Part shown: one piece after another, positions 33,260 through 44,403 of the stretch
Layout: each line of letters begins with the position of its first letter
How positions within the stretch are numbered: position 1 is the first letter of the stretch
NCBI GenBank assembly: GCA_019915015.1
Contig: JAHBBC010000005.1
Span: 992,001-1,056,000, forward strand
Length of the DNA: 64,000 nucleotides
Direction of reading: 5' to 3'
DNA from: Auriscalpium vulgare
Taxonomy: Eukaryota; Basidiomycota; Agaricomycetes; Russulales; Auriscalpiaceae
The notes under the pieces: generated by a model
Databases searched by the model: none
The model's input: only the letters and a program-made list of their open reading frames with translations
What the model was told of the DNA's origin: nothing
Made by a program: the position numbers and the translations under genes

Positions 33260-34748
33260 CTAATTTTTCGCGATCCCACCGCGTTCTCCATACCAAACTC
33301 CTGCAAGCAACAACGCATTTGTTGCACACAATACCCCAGAGGAGAACTCAGTGGAGGGAAAGACATTCCACGAGTACTCGATGGCTACCAGGAGGAAAAT
33401 TCTGTGGATGGTCAGCCATAAAACCCACAATGGACTATGGGAGACGTGCTTTATGATAGTGGGGAATCTTGTCCGCCATGCTAGGAATGGGAGTTGCTGA
33501 GCGTACCAGGAGTAAAACTGGTAGTGGAGAGACCGCGCGAAGAGGATGCCGATGAGATTGGAGGTGAATAAGATAGTGATGACATCTGCAGAGCAATATT
33601 AGACTATAGTTTCCAAGGAAAATGCAACGGCTGACCATTTGCTGTCATGGGTGTCAGGCCTACTGGATACGAGGGGCGGCGCAGAGCCCGTTCGATCACT
33701 GCCACCGCACCGCCGTCATTTCTACACCATCTTAAGAGCCCGAAGGCAACTAGCACCGTCGCATGTCCCAATAATAGAGTCCGAGCGAAAGTTGGGGTCA
33801 AGAAAGTAACCTCTTCAAGGAATCTCCAGTTCACAGTCCATTTGTACAGGAATATACGCGAGAGATCGAAGGCATTCTTGACGTAGGACCATGGGTACTC
33901 CTGAAGGAACGACTTGGCGAACAACGCCTGCATGGCCACGAGGGTCATGACAAGTCGTGTCGTGGTCGCCAGCCCGCGACGCTTGACGAGAACGACGAGT
34001 ATACCAGGCAGATAGAGAAGTGCCGACATTTTCACTGAAAGTGCCCCACTGGATGACCACTCCATCAGGCGTGGGCATTCGAGGGTGCTTGTAGTATCTC
34101 ACCTGAAAATCAAGGTGCCAACATCATCCAAACCGGCCGCATACGCCAGTATGGACAACTGCGCAAGCACGACCGCCCAGCAGTCATTGAACAGGCGAAG
34201 CACGAAGATTGAATGGAGCCGCTTGCTGAGTGGCAGCAGGAGGACAACCCAGTTCGGTAACCTCCCAGCTTGGTGGTAGATGGCGCATGAAAGTGCCAAA
34301 GACGCAATATAGAGGATGGAATAGATGTGCTGAGCCAATTTCACGTTGGACCCATGATCTGTCAGGTGGTACAATGCCTCATGGATGTGGACGTGGCCAG
34401 CTGGGTATCTGCCACAAAGGACGTCAAAAGGGTCCCGCGCACTCACATCCTGCACTCACACCAAGGGACCTGTGGGTCCGGAGATTTTTGAGTAATCGCG
34501 CTCCCCTTTCCGATAAACCTCTATCTGGTATATGTATGTCTCCCAATCAATCTCGGTATCTGCAAGATCATTGAGCGAATAATATACATCGGGGTTGAAG
34601 CACACGCACATCGTACAAACCGGATGATCAGTTGTGTAAGGACCGCATCGCCGACTACAACGAGTGCAGCCAAGCTCCAAAAGAAGGCAGGGTCAAAGAG
34701 CAGCCGTCGAGCAAAAGTCAGGGATGATGAGAGGGAGAACTTGGTCAT
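33260..34748 (-). CDS. ALG3: Dol-P-Man:Man5GlcNAc2-PP-Dol alpha-1,3-mannosyltransferase
   Basis: This ER membrane enzyme adds the first lumenal mannose to the N-glycan precursor, using dolichol-phosphate-mannose. The first exon ends with LIIRFVR; a 49-nt intron joins it to the signature [13 protein letters not shown], followed by [19 protein letters not shown]. Later come [33 protein letters not shown] and the hallmark [16 protein letters not shown]. The last exon gives [18 protein letters not shown] and ends [11 protein letters not shown]. Multiple hydrophobic helices run through it, as expected for the family. There are four or more introns. It is the first of four minus-strand genes for secretory or extracellular functions. 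Confidence 0.94.
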
Positions 34749-34947
34749 GGCCGCTGGCTGAGAGGACTCGAGTTCGAAGCGCTCGTGCCAGCGGAAACGC
34801 GGCCCGGCCCAGACCCTTGCCACGGTCCTTCTTGAAATGATGTCCAAGTCCTGACAAGACGCCAGACCTCTGAGGTGTTTCCCATAACACATTTCAACAG
34901 AAAATTATAATGTGTATTACAGTACTGTAATTGACCGGCTCGGACTT

Positions 34948-36954
34948 TCATGTCAACAAAATGCCGCGAACGATCGTCTCACCATCGTGTAAACCTTTCA
35001 TAAAACCCCCCTTATAAGCATCCTCCGTACCGGGAGCGACCTCTGTTGATCCCCTCGCCGCCATTGTGTCCACGATGTACTGCCCAACAAATCCCAGCCT
35101 CGAGTTGTCATGCGTCGCGAAGATCTTGGCAGTGAGGAACCCATCGGAGTAACCCGTCCCTGAAGATCGGTGGCGAGGTTCGTCGGTGTCGGCGGTGTCC
35201 TGAGCAGCAGGGCCGATGTCAGATGCATCGGCGTCAGCCCGTCGACGCAGAAGAGCGGGAGGCGAGTAAGCGGGCTGAAGGTCGAACGCCTCGGATGCAC
35301 CTTGCACGTCTTCTGCAGGAGAAGTGTCATTGGACGGGGTGCTCATGCCAGCAACGATCGAGGCGACATCCTCCGACTGGCCGTGGCTCATCTGCTGCTG
35401 GCCATACGAGAAGAACGACTGCGGAAGGCTACGGCCAACAGCTGCCTTGAAGCACCAACCAGGGTCATCTTGACACTGCTCCTTCTTGTAAGCTAAGTTA
35501 CACATTAGCCAGTATACGAGCATAAGAAGGCTGTACACTTACCCCAGAAGGCCCACCCCGCGGATACATTCGTGTAGACGTCCATCTGCCCAGTGCAGAA
35601 TTGCCGCCGACTCTCCTCGGGATCGGACTCTTGCGAGAGACTCTCCGAAGTGAGTGCACACGACCATTCGTCAATCACAAGGTTGCGTCGTTCTGCCTTC
35701 GATGCCTTCGCGAGAGAGCCAGCGATCGATCCTTCGATGTCGGCCGTATGTCCATGAGCAGACTCGGCGTCATCTGAAGGGGTAAAGACATAGTAGGAGT
35801 GGTAGTCTTGCACAACGAAGTCGGTCCTCGCGGCGATAAATTCGCTGAATCGGTTGAGATCGAAGCCGTCGTGTAGATACAGAGGAAACGAGCTAGCTTC
35901 GGAGGATGACTGTCGCATGGCCGTAATGGCTCGTGTATCTGGAGACTCGTCAAGTTGATCCACAGACGGAGAGGATGTGGACATACAGAAGTCTGCCAGT
36001 TGGGGCACGTTCTTGGGCTCATTCAGCATCTGGATGCCCACTACGTTGTTCACGGAGCTCAATCGCTGAACCAGGAAGGTGAGAACAGATACGGTCTTGT
36101 CTTGGTCCGCAGGTTCATTGAAGAGGTTCATGGCACCGTCGGAGATACCCGAGTGCGGCTGACCATTCTGACTGCCAGGTGCGCCGTGCAGATCGACGAG
36201 GACGCCAATGCCGGCGCCGCCCGCCATATTGATGGCATGAACGACGTGAGCCCAGGAAGTTCGATAGACATCGGCGAATTGTTCGAAAGGCGTGCCAGCA
36301 CAGAAGACAGGGCCCAAGCTCCAGTAGCCGATAGGGAGACGCACAGTATTGATGCCAATGCTTGCCAGATACTGAAAGTCCGACTCTGTGATGAACGTGT
36401 CCCAGTGTCGCTCGAGCACAGACCGAGCAGAAGCTGTTGACCCCCAGCCACTTGCTATGTCGTGTTCAGAGATTTTCTTCCCAGAGGCGCAGGTGAACAG
36501 AGATGGAGTCATCCATTGCTCGTGGACGAACCTGGCAATGCAGAGCGATACACTTATGAGCCACCTCAAGAAGCTCCTAAGACGTATACACTCACCATGA
36601 TCCCAGGTTGACAGATTGTTGCTGGCGGTAGCGGTATATGTGCGCCGTCGTCCGGTCGTAGGCGGGGAATGGTTCCGCAGCAACGTTCGTGGAGAGATAG
36701 GTCTTGACTTGACAGGGATCGTCCGAGTCATTGAGCGACCACATGTCATCGTCTGACCCATCAGAATCAGGGTTCGACTGAGCATCGACAGGAAAGGTGA
36801 AGATGGTGTCCGAAGACTGGCCGAAGCCGTCAGTGCTCTGGGGAGTGACAGTGTCATCCACCGCAAGTAGGCTAGCGGGACTAGGTTTTGAGAGTCCTTG
36901 GATAAGTCCCAAGCTTTTCACGAGGAGGGTGAAACCGTCTGCAATGAAGATCAT
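34948..36954 (-). CDS. GH5 family glucan beta-1,3-glucosidase-like protein
   Basis: This is a glycoside hydrolase family 5 protein of the fungal exo-beta-1,3-glucanase type, expected to trim wall glucans. It contains SWFVHEQWM, GWGSTASARSVLERHWDTFI and GINTVRLPIGYWSLGP. VLVDLHGAPGSQNG follows, then QMLNEPKNV with the general acid/base Glu and VIDEWSCALT with the nucleophile Glu. FWGAYKKEQ joins two exons near 35.5 kb. A Ser/Asp-rich linker and a C-terminal block (GFVGQYIVDTMAARG, then GGFMKGLHDGETIVRG) extend past the catalytic domain. The start at 36954 gives a weak hydrophobic N-terminus (MIFIADGFTLLVKSLGLI). The stretch CATTGCAG just after that ATG could instead be an acceptor, so the true start is uncertain. 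Confidence 0.85.
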
Positions 36955-37271
36955 GATGGCGGAGGGAAGAAAGTCAGCGCGCGTCCTGAAATCCGCGACA
37001 GGATTTGGGAGTTGGCTGACAGGCCTTCATGTGACCGCACAGTACAATAATCTAGGACTATTAGCTGCAGACTATTGATCATGAGCTAGAGTGCGTTCAC
37101 TTGACCAACAACAAGTTGAAGCCGCGACCAAAGCCCGATCGGACCTCAGGCTCGCCACACCGATTGATTTCTTGTACAAGCAAGTGATCTTATTCTTTCT
37201 CCAAAACATCTTTCCGAAAACCGTACCCGCACAGCTACACTAGCAAAACGGCGAGGATATTCAAAACAAAC
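36955..37271. other. Intergenic space, tandem minus-strand genes
   Basis: About 320 bp hold the promoter of the GH5 gene and the 3' end of the carboxylesterase. I see no ORF, RNA or repeat in it. Confidence 0.55.
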
Positions 37272-39803
37272 TCAAATGGGGTGAAGAAGCGAGAGATTTG
37301 CAACGAAGTCCAATGCCTGCGATCGGTAGTCATCTTTGGTCTTGATGATTGGGAAGAGTATGCTGTCCTGGAACACGATCGCCTGTGGCTGCTTCACGTC
37401 GTACTGTGGCCATGGAATGCCCTTGCCCGTTTTCCCGTTGGGATCGAGGTTGTTCGTGAAGTGAATGACGTAGTCTTTCAGCTCTCCGTCGCCGAACGAG
37501 TTGAGGAGGTCTGTTGCGTGGGCCTGACCGAGAAGCGTCAACACCAGGCTCCACAAGCATGTAACATTACCCACCGAGCCAATAAAAGGCGTGTCTTTCA
37601 TGCGCTTGTTGACTGCGTCGTCATCAGGCCAGATTCGGAAACGAAAGACAGGAAACGGCGACGTACTGAACGCCCAGGCCTTCTGCTTGGCGGCCCTTTG
37701 CTTGAGTAAGAATCGACGGGGACCATGGAAGACAACATCTCCTTCAATCGCCGCCACGCGTTTGAACTGCGGACCAAGGTCGTTATTGAAACCCGTGTCG
37801 AACGGGCACCCGGCTGGCTGGTAGTCGGGGTAGTAGCGCAATAGCAAGTCAATTTGATCATTGGTCGCATTCGGCATCATGAATAACTTGAGATATTCGC
37901 GAACTTGGATAGTCGTGCTGCAATGAGTGTGAGCGGCGGGCGGTGTTGCAAATCAGGTTTCAAACCTGATGTTCACTGTAGAGATTGAAAACAGAGATCC
38001 CTCGTCGTCACAATTCCCTATTCGTGGCATTTAGCATGGTAAAATAAATGCAAGTTAAATATACCTGTAATAAAAGGGACATTGGCCACACTGCCTTGAA
38101 GGACCAGCTCCGGCGGCGGCGCCTTCAGGAAGATGCCATCCACCCGCGGAAGCCAAGCAAGCACCAGAGCCTGAGCACGGATAAAAAATTAGGGCGTCAT
38201 TCAGGGTGTTTCAACTTTGCGAATCACCTGATATGCGAAGAAGTTGGGCGATTGGTCCGACGCCTTCTTCAGCGTACCGTATGGCACCGACCGAAGACAC
38301 TGTAAGGTATCATTGCTGCGTTGGCACCCAGTGGCCTTGACAATATCGTCGTAGTATCTCTGTCCATCTAATGCATTTTCAGTGTCAAGACTCTGCTAGG
38401 TGACGAGGGGCTTTGCTGACGAGTCATGTCGCCGACAGGAATGGGTCCTCCAGACTGCATGATGGCCCCACGGAACAGGCCTTCTGTATCCCCGCCATTG
38501 GTGACCATATGCATGGCGACTGAGATGGCTCCGGCGCTTTCTCCCCAGCTGATAGGATAAAGCAAGTGATCAGCCCTAGCAGAGCCGCACAATGACAGGA
38601 ATTACATGGTAGACTTGTCCGGATCTCCGCCGAAATTGCTGATGTACTTCTTCACCCACCTCATTGCCAGTCGCTCTTTCGGAGCATTAGAAAAGATGTT
38701 GCACATCGTAGCAAGCAGGATGACGCACGATCTTGAAGACCGAGATTTCCTACACCGGCCTCCTTGACCTCCTTACCAGCGAGGAAGCCGAACGCTGAGC
38801 CATATAAGACGGTGTTGTTTCCGTGACATAGCGAAACACTTACCTGAAAGACTGGGAGAGGGATGAGATCGGATGAGTTCCGATATGATGCAAATTATTA
38901 ATCACCACAACGACGCACCGATAGTTCATGCTGACGAAGATGATAGGTTGCCCTAGCTCAATTGACCTTGAGACCACGCCGTCACCATCGTAGCTAGCGA
39001 GAGAGATCAATTAGAACGCCGAGACCCAATCACGACAAGACGCCATGCGTGTACGTTGCTGTTCCACCAATCTCGAAACCACCTGCACGGAAGTCAGTGT
39101 AGGACTCATCTGCTACACCTCAGTGACAGACAGACCTCCGAATATCCACTATGTCGCCAACTTAGCAATCTCTCGAGAAGATAACAAAGGGAACATACAA
39201 TGACGACCGGCAGTTTGGCATCTGGTTTGATGCCCGTCGGCACCCAGACATTCAAGGTCAAACCTACTTTAATGTTAGGAACCAGGAAGAGATTTCTGAC
39301 AGTGATGCTCACAATCCTCGCTCTCTGGAGTGATACCCTCATACATGATATTGACGACAAAATTAATGTCTTTGGTGAGGCCATCGTCGATCCAACCCGG
39401 AAGCGTCATCGGCTGCTGAGGGCAAGACATGCCAAACTTCATTGCGTCGTAATTACCCTGGTAGGGACCCAGGGGCACCGGCTGACGAAAACGATTATCC
39501 CCGATGCTGCAGGAACGACCGAGAACTCAGAAATTACTTGCAGGACATCGTGGACGCAAACGACACTCACGGCGGCTTGGCAAATGGAATGCCCAGAAAC
39601 TGGTTGGTCTTCGTGTTGGCTTTGCCAGTAAACACTCCTTCGTCGAGCTGAATCGAAGGCGGAGAGGGAACGGTGTAGTGCTGCTCAGTTGCGTCTACGA
39701 TACCTAGGTCAAATGGCGGGTGTGCCACCATCGGCACCATCGTGGCAGCTGCCAAGAAGGAATGGCAAGCCACTACGGCCAGGATTCCTCTAGACTTGAG
39801 CAT
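37272..39803 (-). CDS. Secreted type-B carboxylesterase/lipase
   Basis: This is an alpha/beta-hydrolase of the carboxylesterase B family, probably acting on extracellular esters or lipids. The N-terminus MLKSRGILAVVACHSFLAAA is a signal peptide. GVFTGKANTKTNQFLGIPFA is the usual opening. WIFGGGFEIGG builds the oxyanion hole; its first part is a 13-nt exon (39136-39148). VGNLGLQDQRLAMRWV and NFGGDP precede the nucleophile motif WGESAGAIS, and GGPIPVG, CLRSVPY and LPRVDG follow. The C-terminal exon carries MMPNATNDQIDLLLRYYPDY and a late block with GKGIPWPQYD. At least ten short introns are needed. All conserved blocks look intact. It is in line with ALG3, GH5 and trehalase on the same strand. 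Confidence 0.85.
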
Positions 39804-40236
39804 CGTGTTCTGCGAAAAAGCACAGCAAGCTGAGGGCAATGAGGATGAGGGCCGATGGACGACGACCCGCCAACGGGCTCTCATAAGTAGCACAGGGGTG
39901 ACAGTCGCACTGAATGAACCATGCATACCAATTGAAGGTTCGTCAGATAGCGCTACGCCCACACATACACGCAAAAAGGAACCTGCTAAACATGGACTTC
40001 GAGTCTGTTAGAAGAAACCGCGCTACTCCTCACTGTCAGGAGACGTTTCTCGGGCTAGATGATGATACTACAGTGAAACATGCACTCGAGCGAAGTGGGC
40101 ATCGCGCGCTGATCGAGAAAGAGATGAATATAAACGCAGAGGTCTGGGAAGTGTTTCATGGGGCTCAGAAGTCAGACAGAGTTAACTGTCATATGGAAAC
40201 ACATCACAGTTCTGTTACCAGTCACTAGTCACAACT
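39804..40236. other. Intergenic space, tandem minus-strand genes
   Basis: About 430 bp of esterase promoter and trehalase 3' flank. Short ORFs on the plus strand lack any family resemblance. Confidence 0.55.
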
Positions 40237-43019
40237 CTATAAGAGCATAAAGTTCGGTAGAGTGGCCAACATCGCTACAAAGAGTAGTGGCCACGTGTCT
40301 CCTCGTAGAGAAGCCGCAGAGTTTGGACGAGTGCTGCCTTGAGACGACGCCTCTGATAGAGGATTCGGGCAGTTTGGCGCGACAAGCTGTTTGCCAAAAT
40401 TGCTCGCGACCCAAAGAAGAACACCATTCGTCCAGCCAAAGCCAGCCTGCGTTTGGACGTATGAGAATACTACATTCGAACCAGATGACAGCTGCGCCCA
40501 CCTGGACAGTGTACTCTCCTCCACGCCCGCCGCTATCAATGTCTTGGATGGAGAACTTCTCGAACATCTGCGGTAATCACATGGTCAAAACACAGCTTAC
40601 ATCCACGGAATGATTACCATACGTTGCCCGTGTTATTGATACTTCCACTGAGATTCAGCGCCTGGTCGGACAGGCGAGGCAGGAGGTTCGGTATCGATCC
40701 GCCAGTTGCGTACCTAGAAGGAAGGGTCAGTACGCAGACGCATGGAGACGCATGCTGCTTACCAGCTGCAAAAGGTGCTCGTGAAATAACGATTAGCAAG
40801 GCCGCGCGCGAGTGCGTCACGCCAATCTTCTCCCTCCGTCGCATTACCGCCGTTGACAAAGGTCCCGTTCAAAGCGTTGATATCCGCACTTGCCCCGGTT
40901 CGCGTAGCATTCGCTCCGCCTGCCGTCGGTTGACCGGGCAGTGCATCCTCTGTCAATGCGAGCTGCCCACTTGGGATAAGCGCATATGTAGACGAGTTGC
41001 CCGGCGGCGTCGGTAGCGCCCCAGATGACACGTTAGAAGGGAGTGCGCGGAGAGCTTGCAATGCGATGAATTGATGTGGGGGCCAGGCATTCGGAGCATC
41101 CCATTGCAATCCCGATTCGATGAATGTTGTAGGGAAGGTGCCATTGTATCGGGTCAACACAAGATACACTGAAGAGAAGAAACCAAATGCATTCGTTGCG
41201 TTCGTGACGAGCTCCTGCGGAACCAAACCGGCCCAGAGAGGGTAGAACGTTGCCGTAGTGAAGATGTTGTTGCGTGCGTTGGACGTTAAATTGAAGTCGT
41301 AAAAAGCCAGCTTGGCTGGGTCCCAGAAGAGGTCCAAAATGCCGCCACGGATTGTCGCAGCAGTCGCGCTATGTGCAGCGGCAGCCGAGGCATTCGAAGC
41401 ACCGGACAAGTCCGCCAGAATGAGGTTGGCCTTGTCTGGGTGTATACTTGAGCTCGTGATCGAAAACTAGAGAGAAGCAGTTGCGTACATAGTATGCTGT
41501 TCAGGTCTACGGGTACGTGATTCTTGACATTGAGGGAGCGCAGAGCCGGATTCGTGTTGTTTGAGCCCCCCGCCAAGGGCTGCGCGATGAAGCGGGTACT
41601 ATAATCCCAACCTGATTGGTGTCAGTACGAGAGATTCGGCCGCAGGAAGAGAATTACCTGTCTCTGCCCCAGTAGCGAGTTCCGAATAAAGATCAGCACG
41701 CTGCGAATCATTCAGAGGCGTCTGAAGGGTGGGATCATTCACGGTGAGATAGTCTAGACGCCGTCAGCTTTGCCAAACAGAAATGGTTACGGGAGACGCC
41801 TACCCGTCAGATAGGACTCAGGACGAGGCGCTGTATTGTCTACGGCATACCGGAAGAGTGTGTAGGTCTGATTCGTGTAGGGGCTCGTGACGTTCAGGGA
41901 GCGATTATCCCTCCACCAGGCAAGCTCGCGCTCAGCCAGAGGCAGCGCACGCTGCAGAATGGAGGTATCGTTTGATGCCTCCACGTAGATAGACAGCATC
42001 TAAAGCCAGTACGTGATGCGTAAGGACGCAAGCCTCGAGTCGAAATGCCGTTTACGTACCCAGATGAATAAAGGCGGCTGGGACCTATTCAAGTCTAGAG
42101 AGATGTAAGGATCAAACGTGAAGGTGGGTTGTTCTACGCACAGTATATGCGTCCACCGTTCGGGATGAATCCGATGGTCTCAATTTCGTCCATGAAATTT
42201 TGCAAAGTAGCGTTGGCGATGTTAAAGAGTTGCGACTGAATCAGGCCCTCGATAATCCAAAAGCTGTCCCAATAATCTGAGGTGTCCTGATAAGTTTTTG
42301 CGCTGAGAGAGCATGCGACAAAACCCACATTGCTCCCGAAATCGACCTCCGGGTACAACGAATGTGTGATTGAGAGGGATGAGCGTGCTTTCACAGCTCT
42401 TCCCATCGCATACCGTCGACGCATTCGTGCCGCGGATGAGTTGAGTCCAGTACGTATTCACGATCGAGGCGAAACTCTTGAGCAGAGGGTCTGTGACATT
42501 TTGGAGAAAGGGGGGATTAAGATTGAAGTTGGACAAAGCCTGCGCCTCCAGCTCTAGCCCCTCTCCGCGAAAGTTACTGTCGACGAAGCTGAGCACCGCG
42601 CCTTCGGTTGTATTCGTCGAGTTGATGGGCCCGAACGCAGAGAGCACACTCTGGGGCGAGGAGCCAGTGGGCTTATCCACGAAGGTCTTTGGGTCCGTCC
42701 AGAGCTGAGCAACATTGACAGTTTGTAGGATCTACGGGCGAGAAACACGTTCAGCAGGGCGGAACATGGGCGAGAGGCAAGCGAGACCCACCGAGCCTGC
42801 ACAGAATATGTCGCTGGGACACCATGCCTGGATCGGTGGCAATGGGGCTTGAGAAGGTAATGGGGCGTCGAGAGAGGCGGTTGGACTCGCGACGGAGGTC
42901 TGCAAGGTGATGGTGGGTACGCCTGTGGTCACGCCAGGGGGTGCGGTGGCGGTGGAAGCTTGGGGGGCGGCACGGGCGAGCTGGCAGAGCAAGACGAGGG
43001 CGGCGCAGGAGCGCAGCAT
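40237..43019 (-). CDS. GH37 acid trehalase, probably GPI-anchored
   Basis: This enzyme splits trehalose to glucose outside the cell or at the wall. A signal peptide (MLRSCAALVLLCQLARA) is followed by a Thr/Pro stretch and WCPSDIFCAG. Trehalase signature 1 appears as PGGRFREQYYWDSFW, the catalytic Asp region as ETGWDYSTRF, and signature 2 as QWDAPNAWPP. The Glu-rich loop is MFEKFSIQDIDSGGRGGEY, then FGWTNGVLLW. Many N-glycosylation sequons (for example NSTNTTEG, LNHTF, NATN) support secretion. The C-terminus ends in a hydrophobic tail (WPLLFVAMLATLPNFMLL) after a small-residue stretch, suggesting a GPI-anchor signal. Seven or more introns are present. Signature 2 normally has GWAP where this has AWPP. 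Confidence 0.9.
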
Positions 43020-44403
43020 TTCGGATGGGACTCGGGGGTGTGGCCGACGAGGGAGCTATTTGTAGGAATGCGGGGTGGGCGTCCATGTCTGAGAGCGCAC
43101 CTGACCCCGGAGTGAGCGCATCAAGGCCGACAGAAGCGCGGTGGAGAAAGGACGGCGCGGGTCACTTGACGCTGCCCGTCAAATTGCGCCGCGTGTGACG
43201 ACGCGGACGTGCAGGATCCCGTTGGTGGGCCCCGGGGCGTCGACACGTCCACGCACACGTGATCACAAACTATGCGCAAGGTCATTTCCCCACGGTCTAA
43301 TATTTCTGCATAACCAAGGACTCCAGATACTTGTACGCCGTGCAATTCGAGACGACTGGTTCAGTCCGCCGACGCTGCAAATATACTTACGCCACATGAG
43401 CGCGTCGGGAAATGCCGAACCACGCGCGCATCACGCCTGTGACCTTGCGACAACCGCCCACGTCTTCCCTCCTGCAGTACTGCAAGTGCCATTGCCGCCG
43501 CAACGGCAGCACCCTTGAAGGCACTGGCAGGTCACCGGGTTGCCACTGCGAGCACAATCGGTGCGGGGAATGCGGGGCAGCCGCCCGCTTCCCGACACAA
43601 ACCCCGAACTTCTCGTCCTGGACGCACAGGGCCTATGCCGCGAATACCGAGTGGAAAATTGGCATCTGGCGCGCGATGGAAGCGGTAGAGTCATCCGGGG
43701 AGCTTTGGGCCTTACCTGGCTCGATTATGTCCTGGTGGCCGCGTCAGGCGTTCTGTGGCGATCCGTACGTCTCATCTTGTCCTTGTAACCGCACTGCTAA
43801 AGCCAGCATCCAGTCCCATTCTATCGCGCAGGCTGCCGCAGTGCTGATGCTCATCCTTCTTGTGTATCACAAATGCACCCAGGTGCTCTGGGGTGCGTCC
43901 TTCCGGTTCCTCGTGCAGCGGCATACTCACTGGCGTGGCAGAGTCCATTCTAGTGTTCCCATCTCATGGAATCCAGTTAGAGACGCATCGCGGCTTCCCT
44001 CCATACCCATTGCTCGCTTCTCGTAGATTTATACCCATGTTGGAGCTCCAAGACCTCATCATCAACGAAGGACTGCGAGGTTGGGCCGTGAGATACTACC
44101 TGGCTGCCATGTACCAACCACCTGGTCCGCAGCGCCTGGCCGTCGCGTACGAAGTGAGTACAGATTTCCTGAGAGTATGTCAGACCCTCACGCCTTGATC
44201 TCCAGAACATACTGCCTCGATTTCCTGTCTTGCATGAAGTTTATGTCGGTGTACATGCATATCTACAATCAAACATGGGAAACTATAACGAAACGACATA
44301 AATATATGAAAGCATGATAGCAAGACTTTGCATTATGGTAGGTGATGATGGTCGATCAAAACAAGAAATATAGAATAGATGTCCGTGCAGGAAGGGTATA
44401 TGT
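43020..44403. other. Intergenic space with an unconvincing plus-strand ORF
   Basis: About 1.4 kb between trehalase and the TBC gene. A 204-codon plus-strand ORF (43412-44026) begins with a Cys-rich stretch (YCKCHCRRNG, then CHCEHNRCGECG). A second frame over the same DNA (43540-43788) gives an equally protein-like segment (ELLVLDAQGLCREYRVENW). Neither matches a family I know, and both cannot be real. The left end carries the trehalase promoter. Confidence 0.4.

Noticed and set aside
43412..44026. Cys-rich 204-codon ORF
   Set aside because: Starts with an attractive CxC pattern, but another frame looks equally coding and neither has a known relative; left as a note only.
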